Shown one piece after another: positions 40,650-49,855 of a DNA stretch of 64,000 nt. The notes beneath the pieces are model-generated. The model saw nothing but the letters and a program-made list of their open reading frames with translations, made no database searches and was not told the origin of the DNA. A program made the translations under genes and the position numbers. Numbering within the stretch: position 1 is the first letter of the stretch; every line of letters begins with the position of its first letter. The stretch is from JBHHUI01 sp965248775 (GTDB lineage Bacteria; Chloroflexota; Anaerolineae; Anaerolineales; JBHHUI01), in assembly GCA_965248775.1 (NCBI GenBank), contig OZ252150.1, positions 3,844,001-3,908,000 of the forward strand. Reading direction: 5' to 3'.

Positions 40650-42032
40650 ATGGCGCAGCAAGCGCAGGATTATGGGTGCTATATTCCCGCTCTTTCGCAA
40701 CGCCAGCCGGAGGATATGCATCTGTCTCAACAGGACTCCCTAATCCAACCCAAGAGTATTGTCCATCGAACGCCGTTTTATTACGGCTGGGTCATCATGG
40801 CTATCGGGACCTTCGGCATGATCATGAGCAGTCCTGGTCAGACGTATTCTGTATCCGTATTTATCGAACATTTCATCGCTGATCTTGGGTTGAGTCGCTC
40901 GGTGGTCAGCACGTTGTACACCATTGGCACACTCACCGGCAGCCTGGCGTTGCCACTCGTCGGCCGGCATTTCGATCAGGCGGGCGCGCGCCGCACGACG
41001 CTGTTGATTATCATTGTCTTTGGCTGCGCGACTCTCTACATGGGTTTTGTTCATAATGCGCTGATGCTCAGCCTGGGATTCGTCGCTATTCGCATGTTCG
41101 GCCAGGGCAGCCTAAGCCTGGTCAGTGCGAATATCATCAACAACTGGTGGGCACAGCACCGGGGGAAGGTGCTGGGCATCGCTGGTCTGCTAACATCGCT
41201 GCTTGGGTTGGGGACGTTCCCAAGCTTGATCAATTGGTTGATCCCAGTTTTCGGTTGGCGCATTACCTGGGCGATTCTTGGGGGCGGATTGTTGATAATC
41301 CTGTTGCCGCTCAGTGGCGCCCTGATCCGCAACAAACCAGAGGAATTCGGGCTGCGACCGGATGGTCTTTCAGCCAAACATGAAACGGCTCCCGAAGAGC
41401 CTGTTCACTATCAAGAAGAGCATTGGACGTTGAAGCAGGCGCGCCGCACGCCTGTATTCTGGATATCGGCGCTCGGCAGGGCGACCATTGCCATGCTCGG
41501 CACGGGCCTGACCTTCCATAATGTGAGCGTCTTTCTCGATAATGGACTGACTGTCGATCAGGCGGCCTCCGTTTTTATATCGCTCGCCACGACGACGGCG
41601 CTCGTTAACTTCACCAGTGGGATTATCGTAGATCGATTTCCCGTGCGTTATTTGCTGGCAATAGCGCTGCTCTTTCAGGGCCTGGCGCTGTGGATGGCAC
41701 TTAACCTGGCCAATGGAACCGCTGCGCTGTTCTACGGCACTATGATAGGCATCTACCATGGTTTATTCAGGACGGTTTCGAACGTGCTCTGGCCAATATA
41801 CTTTGGCCGCGAACATCTCGGTAGCATTTCAGGCGTTGGAATGGCAATCATGATCGCCGGCTCAGCGCTAGGACCGATGCCATTCGGTATCGCTCGCGAT
41901 CTGTTCGGCAACTATAACGCTGCCTTCCAGCTATCTTCGATTGTTCCCTTCGTGCTGGCTGTCCTGACGCCGTTCATTCTGCCACCGCGCACGGCGATCG
42001 ACTTTCCGACGACTTCCGAGACGGTTGCCTGA
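40650..42032 (+). CDS. MFS transporter (oxalate/formate-antiporter-like)
   Basis: 460 residues from ATG 40650, chosen because the upstream in-frame part lacks family features; ATG 40716 is an alternative. Twelve membrane segments are evident, starting YYGWVIMAIGTFGMIMSSPG, with the typical loop-2-3 motif GRHFDQAGARRTT and a central basic/acidic loop (RNKPEEFGLRPDG). The FYYGWVI start and LRPDG loop are common in the OFA/monocarboxylate branch. Inner membrane; substrate unknown. Monocistronic as far as visible. Confidence 0.9.
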   Translation: MAQQAQDYGCYIPALSQRQPEDMHLSQQDSLIQPKSIVHRTPFYYGWVIMAIGTFGMIMSSPGQTYSVSVFIEHFIADLGLSRSVVSTLYTIGTLTGSLALPLVGRHFDQAGARRTTLLIIIVFGCATLYMGFVHNALMLSLGFVAIRMFGQGSLSLVSANIINNWWAQHRGKVLGIAGLLTSLLGLGTFPSLINWLIPVFGWRITWAILGGGLLIILLPLSGALIRNKPEEFGLRPDGLSAKHETAPEEPVHYQEEHWTLKQARRTPVFWISALGRATIAMLGTGLTFHNVSVFLDNGLTVDQAASVFISLATTTALVNFTSGIIVDRFPVRYLLAIALLFQGLALWMALNLANGTAALFYGTMIGIYHGLFRTVSNVLWPIYFGREHLGSISGVGMAIMIAGSALGPMPFGIARDLFGNYNAAFQLSSIVPFVLAVLTPFILPPRTAIDFPTTSETVA

Positions 42033-42056
42033 AGATTAATTTATACCAGGCACCTA

Positions 42057-42764
42057 TTAAGGATAACCCTGTGACACCCCGCCATTAGCGGACTGCAGGC
42101 CCTCTTCTATTTCGCTCCAGTCGTCGGCAGGGATGACGATGCATTTTTCTCGGACATCTCGTGTCCAGGAATACACGGAGAGAAATGGTTGATCGTAAAC
42201 GCGTGTCGCGTGGACACGATACGGATCGTTCCAGATCATGATGTCAGCGGGATAGTCCTGCCAAGGGCCTTTTTCAAAACGCCAACCGGTTGGCCCGGTC
42301 AGATTGAAGTAAAACTCAGAGGCAAGACGATTGTGGTCACGATAAAAAACACGCGGGATGAGGAGAAAGAGACCCAGGGTGAAATCGTCGGCATGCAAAA
42401 CGCTCACGCTGGAATCTGGCCCGATAAGTTCGCAATGCATATTTCCTTCGGCATAACCGGCGCCAACCTCGGCGCCCTCCTCATAATAATGGCCTCGATC
42501 TACTCGCCAGCGTAAATGCTGCTTTGCTGCATCGATTTTTTCGGCAATCGACTCGAGTGAACCCGGTATATTTCGGAATGCGCTATCAAGGTATTCACTC
42601 ACGGCCGGGTACCGGGCATCCTGATACACCATCTTATCCAATGTCAAGGGAACCTGTTTGAGCCCGTTCAAGACTTTGTTGGCACCACTCTTTCCATCTC
42701 CGTTGGTTTCGAGGTGAGCCTTGATTGCAGTAATCAGATCAAGGATTAAGGAATTTGTGTCCAC
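42057..42764 (-). CDS. DMSP-lyase-like cupin protein
   Basis: 235 residues. The N-terminal helical half precedes a double-stranded beta-helix region: SVSVLHADDFTLGLFLLIPR, RDHNRLASEFYFNLTGPTGW, PADIMIWNDPYRVHATRVYD and LSVYSWTRDVREKC. The arrangement matches the DddL/dimethylsulfoniopropionate-lyase cupin family, which cleaves DMSP to dimethylsulfide and acrylate with a metal held by histidines and a glutamate. The first metal motif here reads D-H-N-x4-E, with fewer histidines than in characterised enzymes, so a different substrate is possible. ATG 42764. Confidence 0.7.
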   Translation of the reverse strand: MDTNSLILDLITAIKAHLETNGDGKSGANKVLNGLKQVPLTLDKMVYQDARYPAVSEYLDSAFRNIPGSLESIAEKIDAAKQHLRWRVDRGHYYEEGAEVGAGYAEGNMHCELIGPDSSVSVLHADDFTLGLFLLIPRVFYRDHNRLASEFYFNLTGPTGWRFEKGPWQDYPADIMIWNDPYRVHATRVYDQPFLSVYSWTRDVREKCIVIPADDWSEIEEGLQSANGGVSQGYP

Positions 42765-43024
42765 TATTCATTCTCTCCACAATGTATTCGTTTTGCATAA
42801 CGCGCATGAAGGCGAGAAGCTTTTTGATCCAGATTAAATTAGCATAGGGCCGATCTCATTCTCAAATTCACCCTTTGTTGGTTCACGGGAGTGAAACAAG
42901 TTGTATTCTGTACCCTTTTACCTTCCTACTCTCTTTTTCCCTATTCCTTCGGAAAATTGAATTCTTTTTGTGCGTATTCTATTATTTGCCAGATAAAGGA
43001 ACTAAAGGGCTAATAAATATCGTC
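42765..43024. other. AT-rich divergent promoter region
   Basis: No gene. AT-rich compared with its surroundings, suited to promoters for the cupin (left) and methyltransferase (right). Confidence 0.4.
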
Positions 43025-43552
43025 ATGCGAACTAACAACAAGTATGAAAAGCTTTACAGGAATGACCCGAACGTGTGCGGGCTTCCGCTCTTAGAATTCG
43101 TTGAGTTCTTTGATACTTATTCCAGGAGAAATGCCAGCATACTTGATCTTGGTTGTGGCCAGGGCAGAGATGCGCTTTTCATAGCAAGAAAAGGACATCG
43201 GGTGCTGGGTGTTGACCTCTCCCAGACTGGCATCTCACAAATGCTGAATGACGCAGGAAGAGACAACCTGAAAATAATGGGGGTTGTGGCAGACATTAGC
43301 GAGTTCGAACCCAGTGGCGAATATGATGTCGTTTTACTCGATAGGGTCTTGCACATGTTGAACAATGACTTTGACCGGGCTTCTGTCTTAGAGCAGGTAT
43401 GCTTGCACACTAAGGTGGGAGGCTTTGTGCTGATAGCAGACACGCCTAAGCAAAGGAGATTCCTGAGAAGCTTTTTTGATAAACGGCACACCGAATGGAG
43501 ACAGGATAGGAGAAAGAGGGACATTCTTTTCGTGCAGAAGATCCCACTATGA
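43025..43552 (+). CDS. Class I SAM-dependent methyltransferase
   Basis: 175 residues from ATG 43025 (MRTNNKYEKLYRNDPNVCGL), a start typical of TehB/UbiE-like small methyltransferases; the open frame to 42875 reads through AT-rich promoter sequence. Motif I ILDLGCGQGRDALFIA, acidic end of beta-2 VLGVDLSQTGI, motif post-II ADISEF, and YDVVLLDRVLHMLN (motif IV region) are clear. Codon use is AT-richer than neighbours, hinting at transfer. Substrate unknown. Confidence 0.88.
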   Translation: MRTNNKYEKLYRNDPNVCGLPLLEFVEFFDTYSRRNASILDLGCGQGRDALFIARKGHRVLGVDLSQTGISQMLNDAGRDNLKIMGVVADISEFEPSGEYDVVLLDRVLHMLNNDFDRASVLEQVCLHTKVGGFVLIADTPKQRRFLRSFFDKRHTEWRQDRRKRDILFVQKIPL

Positions 43553-43688
43553 AAAGGCTGACAATCCGTGTTGCAAATCCATGTGGGCAAAGGATGTTCT
43601 GCATTGTATCCAAACAACTCATGTTCTCATGACAGCCTACGCTCCCCAAGGATATTTCCGATCCTTTTCAACGTCGCATTACATTCTT

Positions 43689-44873
43689 TTATTCGCACGC
43701 CTCCCCCTCACCGCACTGCCATTCCACGCACCAGAAATCCTGTTCTGAATTATCCTCGATCCGATTGTCTGAAAAGTGAATGGCGTCATCGGGGACGGGG
43801 CACTGGCCGAAGTTATAGTTATAGACTCCAAACAAGTTGCCAGTAACGACGTTATCCTCTACCACATAACCAACAGAAGCGTCGGGATACTGCACATCTT
43901 CATCGCTCAGATTCAGGCCCGGGCCGTGGTTGTCCGTAATGATGTTGCCGCGCAGGGTGATATTTTCCCCACCATCCACCCAGATGCCACCATCCCAGTA
44001 ATCGCCATTGGCGTCCAGTTCGTTGCCTGAAATGCGATTACTCTCCACGAGCACATTGATGCTATCTTCAACAAGAATGCCGCCGCCAATATTGTCGTGC
44101 GAGTCGTTATCCCTGATGATGGAATCGCGCAGTTCATAGGTATTGATGCCCATCCCCAGGATGTGCTTTTCCTGGAGTTCCTCGTTCGGGCCGTTGTTGA
44201 TGGCCTGGTTGCCTTCGATTAATACGGCGCTGGCCCCATCCACGTTGATCCCGAAGCCCTCACCGTTCAGGTCCGGGTCTGTAGAGGCGCGTCCATTGGC
44301 AATAAACAGATTGTTACGGATAACAAAATCCGAGCCGAGCAGGATGTTGACCCCCTCATCAGTGTAATTTCGGAATTCCAGGTTTTGGATGATGATATTG
44401 GTGCTTTCCACCAGGCCAATACCCATCGTGCGATTGGATTCGCCATCCAGCACGGGGCGCTGATCTCCCTGCATGATCCCCCGGATGGTGATAGATGCGC
44501 CGGCATCGCCAAAGGCGCCCATGACAACGGATTCGCGGTAGGTGCCCGGAAGCACATAGAGGGTTTGTCCGGGGCGCAGGTTGCACAGGGCGTACGCCAG
44601 CGTGCCGAATGGCGCCGTTTCAGTATCGCCTGCGTTGGATTCATCTCCGATTGGGGAAACATAAACTGAGTCCGCAGCAATGGGGAGGGCCTCCTCGCCC
44701 AAACACTCCACTCCGTTTTGGAAAGCGATGCCGACCAATCCATCTCTATCGGGATTGCTAACAGACACGACTGCTTCGTTGGGGCCGACCCCCTCAGCTT
44801 CGACCCCGTTACAGCCAGCAAGGCCGAACGAGAGCAGAACCATCAGTAGCTTCCAGAAATATCTTTTACGCAT
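43689..44873 (-). CDS. Right-handed parallel beta-helix lipoprotein (NosD-like)
   Basis: 394 residues. An N-terminal signal MRKRYFWKLLMVLLSFGLAGC with lipobox LAGC indicates a lipoprotein. SVYVSPIGDESNAGDTETAP and TLYVLPGTYRESVV are the DUF1565-like entry, followed by many beta-helix coils with repeated N-x-I/V-x-x-N patterns (IIIQNLEFRNYTDEGVNILL, FVIRNNLFIANG, NVLVESNRISGNELDANGDY). It ends with a cysteine-rich tail (FWCVEWQCGEGEACE). Likely an extracellular carbohydrate-binding or -cleaving protein; enzymatic role uncertain. Confidence 0.9.
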   Translation of the reverse strand: MRKRYFWKLLMVLLSFGLAGCNGVEAEGVGPNEAVVSVSNPDRDGLVGIAFQNGVECLGEEALPIAADSVYVSPIGDESNAGDTETAPFGTLAYALCNLRPGQTLYVLPGTYRESVVMGAFGDAGASITIRGIMQGDQRPVLDGESNRTMGIGLVESTNIIIQNLEFRNYTDEGVNILLGSDFVIRNNLFIANGRASTDPDLNGEGFGINVDGASAVLIEGNQAINNGPNEELQEKHILGMGINTYELRDSIIRDNDSHDNIGGGILVEDSINVLVESNRISGNELDANGDYWDGGIWVDGGENITLRGNIITDNHGPGLNLSDEDVQYPDASVGYVVEDNVVTGNLFGVYNYNFGQCPVPDDAIHFSDNRIEDNSEQDFWCVEWQCGEGEACE

Positions 44874-44982
44874 ATAAGTGTCTCTCTAACGGTATATCTG
44901 TTCTTGGACCGCTTCCGCCGCGAGGGATTCGTCGGCGTTTCCTTATGCGGTTATAGTTCAACACATCGCCTTGTTCCCGCTC

Positions 44983-45055
44983 CACGTCCAGTCTGCACCC
45001 CGTCCTGGCGCCGCGACTGGGGAATCAGACGGGGCTGGGTGACTCGCAATGAAGT
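44983..45055. repeat. Possible hairpin-module sequence in intergenic DNA
   Basis: CCCCGTC (44998) and GACGGGG (45028) form 7-bp arms around CTGGCGCCGCGACTGGGG...; flanked by CACGTCCAGTCTG and CTGGGTGACTCG, the same words as in the IS-borne modules. No empty site to compare. Confidence 0.4.
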
Positions 45056-45114
45056 CTGGTGTTGTGCAAACTGTCCTTCGAGCTTGCTAAAGATTTAGCA
45101 AGTAAAAGATATTT

Positions 45115-45540
45115 ATGAACAATGATACAACTTTCGCGCGCTATGCCCCCTGGTTTTTTGCAGCTGCCATATACAACTTCCTTTGGGGAAGTTTGAACAT
45201 CATTGCCCCGCGTTTATTGTTTAATCTGATAGGAATGCAGCCTCCAATTCAGCTCGCACTTTGGCAAGTAGTCGGCATGTTTGTCCTTGTTTATGCGCCT
45301 GCATATTGGTGGGCGTCGCGTTTTCCGTACCGGCATCGGCACTTTATCCTCATTGGGCTGCTTGGAAAGTTACTGGGACCACTTGGATTTCTATGGGCAG
45401 TCATCTCTGGAACACTTCCAATCAATTTTGGCTGGATTATCCTGACGAATGACTTGGTATGGTGGCCGGCATTTTTCCTGTTTCTACGAGATGTACGCCG
45501 TGCACAAGGTGGTTGGAGCGCACTCATACGGGGTGAATAG
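45115..45540 (+). CDS. Small integral membrane protein, function unknown
   Basis: 141 residues with four hydrophobic segments: WFFAAAIYNFLWGSLNIIAP, LALWQVVGMFVLVYAPAYWW, FILIGLLGKLLGPLGFLWAV and INFGWIILTNDLVWWPAFFL. Not assigned to a family with certainty; similar small four-helix proteins accompany DUF4166 and SDR-type genes. It ends 12 bases before the DUF4166 gene on the same strand, suggesting a shared transcript. Confidence 0.8.
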   Translation: MNNDTTFARYAPWFFAAAIYNFLWGSLNIIAPRLLFNLIGMQPPIQLALWQVVGMFVLVYAPAYWWASRFPYRHRHFILIGLLGKLLGPLGFLWAVISGTLPINFGWIILTNDLVWWPAFFLFLRDVRRAQGGWSALIRGE

Positions 45541-45552
45541 AGAATCCGGCGC

Positions 45553-45847
45553 ATGATTAATTCTCCCCTTGCCCGTGTTTTCAGAGGGCACGAATCCAAA
45601 CTGCCCATCGCATTTGAAGAGCAATTCCTTGCGACTCCAGAACGCACCTACGACGTAGTGCTGGAAGGCGTGATGCATCGCATTTGGAATCACCCCGCCT
45701 GGCTCAAACCGCTATTTGTGATATTTGGGCGCCTCGGTCTTCTTATTCCCGGAACCGGAGAGAACATTCCCTTTCGCCTCGAAGTGATACCTGGTTACTT
45801 GTCTGATGGACAACCGGTTCATGAATGGAAAAGAACTTTCGAGTTCG
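45553..45847 (+). pseudogene. DUF4166-domain protein, N-terminal half
   Basis: MINSPLARVFRGHESKLPIA through HEWKRTFEF, cut by an IS1-family element. The missing half is on the opposite strand at 61486-61858. Joining the two and counting one copy of the 8-bp duplication CGAGTTCG gives 220 codons in frame. The split results from inversion of the segment between the two IS1 copies. Confidence 0.92.
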
Positions 45848-46666
45848 GGTAGTGGTTACATGGTAACTGATGGGGACCACGCTGTATTGTAGTAATGGAG
45901 ATACAACTTGAGTACAGCTTCATGGTAAACGTCGGACTTGGAGAAAGAAAGAGTTTTGCGCACGAAGCGAGCCAGTCTCTGGCGCAAGGTGTTGTTCCAG
46001 CGTTCCACGTGAGATGTCTGGCCGCTTTCTTTGCCGACACTTTGGTGAGTGTCGTTTGGTAAAACCTTCTGGTAAGCGTGCCAGAAGTCGCTGAAGGAGC
46101 AACACGCTTTGTAGGATGCTGGGATGGATTTCCATAACGCGCGACAACTTTTTTCACTGCGGTCGCCAATAAAATAGGCCACCACTTGGCGCGTGCGCCG
46201 ACACAGCGCGACCCATATCCAACGTTTATCGTTTTTTGTGCGTACAAATGACCATAATTCATCCAATTCCAGCACATCATCCGTTTTTACGGTTTCTAAA
46301 GTGTCAGCCAGGTTCGGCATAGCGCCGGCCTTCTCCAGAATCCAGCGTGCTAATGTCTGCCGCGCGATGCCAAAGATGCGCTCAATGCCGCGCATACTGG
46401 CTCGCTCTCGATAGGTGCGTAGGACAAATTCTCTGATGAACTCAGGATAAGAACGGCTTTGCGGTTCCAACATTCCATAAGCGGCGCAATCGAGACAATG
46501 AAACTTCTGACCGCCTTTATAGTCTGTACCATTCTTGACAATGTTGAGGCTCCTGCACTTTGAACACTCATGCGTGATGACACTCTGGATCATTTTGGCG
46601 CTCCTCTGTTTGGCAGGCCAACAACTTACTTTTTCCAGACTCATCAGTCAACATGTAACCACTACC
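45848..46666 (-). mobile_element. IS1-family insertion sequence, copy 2 (left edge of inverted block)
   Basis: 819 bp, same ends as copy 1. Left flank CGAGTTCG belongs to the DUF4166 gene; right flank CCCCGTACC belongs to cobQ. The two flanks do not match each other, as expected for a recombined copy. Confidence 0.95.
45856..46593 (-). CDS. IS1-family transposase (copy 2)
   Basis: Same 245-residue protein as at 32476, intact, with zinc finger, HTH and DDE motifs. In this copy it points left. Confidence 0.95.
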   Translation of the reverse strand: MIQSVITHECSKCRSLNIVKNGTDYKGGQKFHCLDCAAYGMLEPQSRSYPEFIREFVLRTYRERASMRGIERIFGIARQTLARWILEKAGAMPNLADTLETVKTDDVLELDELWSFVRTKNDKRWIWVALCRRTRQVVAYFIGDRSEKSCRALWKSIPASYKACCSFSDFWHAYQKVLPNDTHQSVGKESGQTSHVERWNNTLRQRLARFVRKTLSFSKSDVYHEAVLKLYLHYYNTAWSPSVTM

Positions 46667-47844
46667 CCCCGTACCGACACGCCCTCTAAGCCGGGCAGGC
46701 GGCAGGTCGCTTCTGTTTGCACGAGTCGTTTACGTTGCTCGAACACCGTCACAACCGGTAGCAATCCCAACCCGGTAACGGAAGCTCGCTTTGACTCGAC
46801 ACCTTCAGGATCGCGGATCTCGCGTCCTAACATCTGAAATCCACCACAAATGCCGATCACCCAGCCCCCCTTTCGGGAATGCTGACGAATACGTTCGGCA
46901 ATACCTTGATTTTGCATCCATTCAAAATCGGCAACGGTACTCTTGGTGCCCGGCAATATGACCACATCGAATTGGTCGAAGTCCGTCGGACTCTCGATAT
47001 AACGCAGCGAGACATCTGGGGCCTGCCGCAATGGTTCGAAGTCGGTTGCATTGGAAATGTGCGGCAGATGCACCACACCAATGGTGAGCGCAGCGGATCC
47101 CTTTGCAGCCCGTTGACTCGCGAGCACGACTGCGTCTTCTTCATCAACCGGAAGGCCGAATACATAGGGGAGCACACCCAACACGGGCACCTTGGTCTTC
47201 TTTTCCAGAAAATCAAGGCCGGAATCCAACAATGTGGGGTCGCCGCGAAACTTGTTGATGAGAAAGGCACATACGCGCCGACGCTCGGATGGTTTCAGCA
47301 ACGCCATTGTGCCCACAAGCGCAGCGAATACGCCGCCGCGCTCGATATCGCCAACCAACAAAACGGGTGCATCAGCCAGCACCGCTACCTTCATGTTTAC
47401 GATGTCGCGCGAGCGCAAGTTGATCTCCGCCGGACTGCCCGCACCTTCTATGATGATCAGGTCGTAATTGTCGCGTAATCGATTGAAGGCAGCTTTGACC
47501 GATTTCCAGGCGCGGCGTTGATAATCGTGGTACTCGCGCACGTCCATGGCAGCCACAGGCTCGCCCAGGAGTACAACCTGGGCACGGGTGTCGGCATCGG
47601 GCTTAAGCAAAACGGGATTCATGTCCACATGCGGTTCGACACCCGCCGCCTGGGCTTGGAAGACCTGGGCGCGACCCATTTCAAGGCCGTCGTGGGTCAC
47701 ATATGAATTGTTGGACATGTTCTGCGCTTTGAACGGTGCAACGCGATATCCGGCGCGGGCAAACAAGCGGCAAAGCGCGGCCACGATAACGCTCTTGCCC
47801 ACATGAGAGGCCGTGCCCTGCACCATGAGTGTCTTGGCGGCCAT
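46667..47844 (-). pseudogene. cobQ: Cobyric acid synthase CobQ/CbiP, C-terminally truncated
   Basis: From ATG 47844 (MAAKTLMVQGTASHVGKSVI) with the P-loop-like GTASHVGKS, PFKAQNMSNNSYVT, IIEGAGSPAEINLR and the start of the glutamine-amidotransferase domain (VVILPGTKST, VIGICGGFQMLG with the catalytic cysteine). About 390 of the usual 480-500 residues remain; the C-terminal amidotransferase histidine/glutamate part is lost at the IS1 edge. CobQ amidates cobyrinic acid side chains in B12 synthesis. The next gene of the pathway survives as a fragment at 62678, now 15 kb away, because of the inversion plus a deletion. Confidence 0.93.
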
Positions 47845-47976
47845 ACGGACGACTACGCGCGCTGCTCGGCAATCTTTCGTGCCGCAGCGCGCCCGGTCCT
47901 TTCATCGTCCACGGAGACAATTACAACCCTACTGTCCATTTGTGGTGTCATTGCAAATTTCATATCCGTTCTCGAA

Positions 47977-48861
47977 TTAGTCCACGATTTCAAGGTCCGA
48001 TTCTTCTACGAACTCCAGCAATAATTTGTTGACTCGTTCGGGGAACTCGTGCTGAATCCAATGCGTCGCTTCCGCAATCTTTTCGACTCGGCCGTTGTCA
48101 CACAGCGCGAGGCTGGGCTCGATCATCTCGCTGCCCAAAACGTGGTCTCGTAATCCCCAGATGAGCAGTGTCGGCACTTTGATGCGCACGCTCTGCAGCC
48201 GTTCTGCCCGCGCCTGCCACATTGCTCGATACCAATTGATCATGCCGCGCATGGCACCCGGTTGCGCCCACGCTTCTCGATAGCGATCCATGTCCGCGTC
48301 CGAGAAGGTGCCCGGCACACTGTGTCCCTGCATGCCATCGACGAGGCGGCGCCAGTTGTTGAAGCGCGCGCCGAACTCTGGCAGTCGGGGAATCTGGAAG
48401 GCATACATATACCAGCTCTTTCTGCGTTGTACCCAGCTGCTCTGCAATGTGCGCCCCATAACGATCGGATGGGACACATTCAGGATCGCCAGCCGCTGGA
48501 CGCGTTCCGGGTGCTTGGCTCCCAGCCACCAGGCTACAGCACCCCCCCAATCGTGGCCGACGACGAAGGCGCGCTCCACACCGGCGTTATCGATCAATCC
48601 TAAGATGTCCCCAACAAGTTCGTCCAAACTGTATGCAGCGATTTCGTCTGGTTTCTCGCTGAGGTTGTAGCCGCGCTGGTCAGGAGCCATAACCCGAAAC
48701 CCCGCCTCTGCCAGCATATCGATCTGATAACGCCAACTCCAGTGATATTCCGGGAAGCCATGTAGTAGGATAACCAAGCGGCCATTCTTCGGACCGGCTT
48801 GTGCGACGTGTAACTTGACGCCGTTCGTCTCTATGTACGAGTATTCGACATTTTGCAGCAT
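47977..48861 (-). CDS. Alpha/beta hydrolase, epoxide-hydrolase-like
   Basis: 294 residues from ATG 48861 (GGGAGAGG upstream). Oxyanion motif LLHGFPEYHWSWRYQ, APDQRGYNLS, nucleophile aspartate in FVVGHDWGGAVAWW, and base histidine in EATHWIQHEFP, with a cap domain between. D nucleophile plus HGFPE mark the epoxide hydrolase/haloalkane-dehalogenase group, most like soluble epoxide hydrolases. Cytoplasmic. Divergent or independent of cobQ (130-base gap). Confidence 0.92.
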   Translation of the reverse strand: MLQNVEYSYIETNGVKLHVAQAGPKNGRLVILLHGFPEYHWSWRYQIDMLAEAGFRVMAPDQRGYNLSEKPDEIAAYSLDELVGDILGLIDNAGVERAFVVGHDWGGAVAWWLGAKHPERVQRLAILNVSHPIVMGRTLQSSWVQRRKSWYMYAFQIPRLPEFGARFNNWRRLVDGMQGHSVPGTFSDADMDRYREAWAQPGAMRGMINWYRAMWQARAERLQSVRIKVPTLLIWGLRDHVLGSEMIEPSLALCDNGRVEKIAEATHWIQHEFPERVNKLLLEFVEESDLEIVD

Positions 48862-48923
48862 AATAACCTCTCCCAAATCACCGGTGTAAGGATAGTGTAT
48901 TCAGGGATGTGAGCCGTTTGTGC

Positions 48924-49838
48924 TCAAACCGGATCGCGGTGCAGATGCATGGCCATACAGTGCACGCCTCCCCCACCGAGGGTGAACATGGACATATCCG
49001 GGTCGTAAACTTCAAATCCCCTGGCGCGAAGTTTCTCGTTAAGGTTGGTACTGGCAGCCGTCGAGATTATTTTGTCGGAACCGAGTGCCATTACATTGCA
49101 ACCCAGCAGCATGGTGTCCTGATAGCTGACCGGGACGATCTCGATATTCTTTTGCTCAAGCCACTTCACAATTTCTGGATCGGTTGTGTCGAGGCAAACC
49201 GCGGCCAACTTTTCGGCAAGCATGCATACCATCAGATCGATGTGTACGTAGTGTTCGGCGATGTCGATTAGCCGTACTTCCCAACCTTCCTTTTCGAATC
49301 AGCCGCCGACCTGCTTTGCAGATTGCTCCTGCGTGCGCTCGCCACAGTAGCCGATGAGAACGCAGCCGGGTTCGATCACATCAAAGTCGCCGCCTTCAAA
49401 GGAACCGGCTGTCACCATGTCATAGATGGGGATGCCCATCTGCTGGTAGAAGCGAGTCACTGACGCGTATTCGCCGCGCCGCCACCACTGTGCCATTTGG
49501 GTCACGACCGCCCCATAGGGAGTCATGAAATTGGAATCGCGGGCAAATACCTGGTAGGGTAGATTTTCGTCTGCCTCCAGAAAGTGCACGCGCACACCGG
49601 CATCTTCATAGGCCTGCACCATATCACGATGCTGCTTACACGCCAATTCTAAATCGTATTTGTAGCCGCGTCGCAGGGAGGCCTTTGAGATAGAGCTGGT
49701 GGGCAACCATTTGAAGTTGTCGGCCGGGGGGAGGAGTACATCGCGCAAGTTGCCATACTCTGAATTCGCCCCCCAATCTTCCAAGACGGGGGTGTTGCCT
49801 GCACTGCGGCGGACTTGTGTGTCTGCTGTTGCGCTCAT
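48924..49838 (-). pseudogene. Arginine-deiminase/DDAH-family amidinohydrolase with one in-frame TGA
   Basis: From ATG 49838 (MSATADTQVRRSAGNTPVLE) the frame runs 305 codons and is interrupted only by TGA at 49299-49301, between KQVGG and FEKEGWEVRL. Guanidine-modifying-enzyme features: VFARDSNFMTPYGAVV, FEGGDFDVIEPGCVLIGYCG, catalytic histidine in EHYVHIDLMV and catalytic cysteine in LGGGGVHCMAMHL. Enzymes of this fold hydrolyse a guanidino group to a ureido group. It is 17 bases from the M20 carbamoyl-hydrolase gene in the same operon. The single nonsense codon may be a recent mutation or a sequence error. Confidence 0.85.
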
Positions 49839-49855
49839 CTTTTCTCTCCTTGGAA

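Noticed and set aside
44904..45098. Short plus-strand open frame between lipoprotein and membrane-protein genes
   Set aside because: Overlaps module-like palindromes, has biased Pro/Arg/Trp content and no start signal.
49299..49301. Selenocysteine at the in-frame TGA of the ADI-like gene
   Set aside because: The catalytic cysteine is elsewhere and intact, the position is not catalytic in this family, and no SECIS-like hairpin is evident just downstream.
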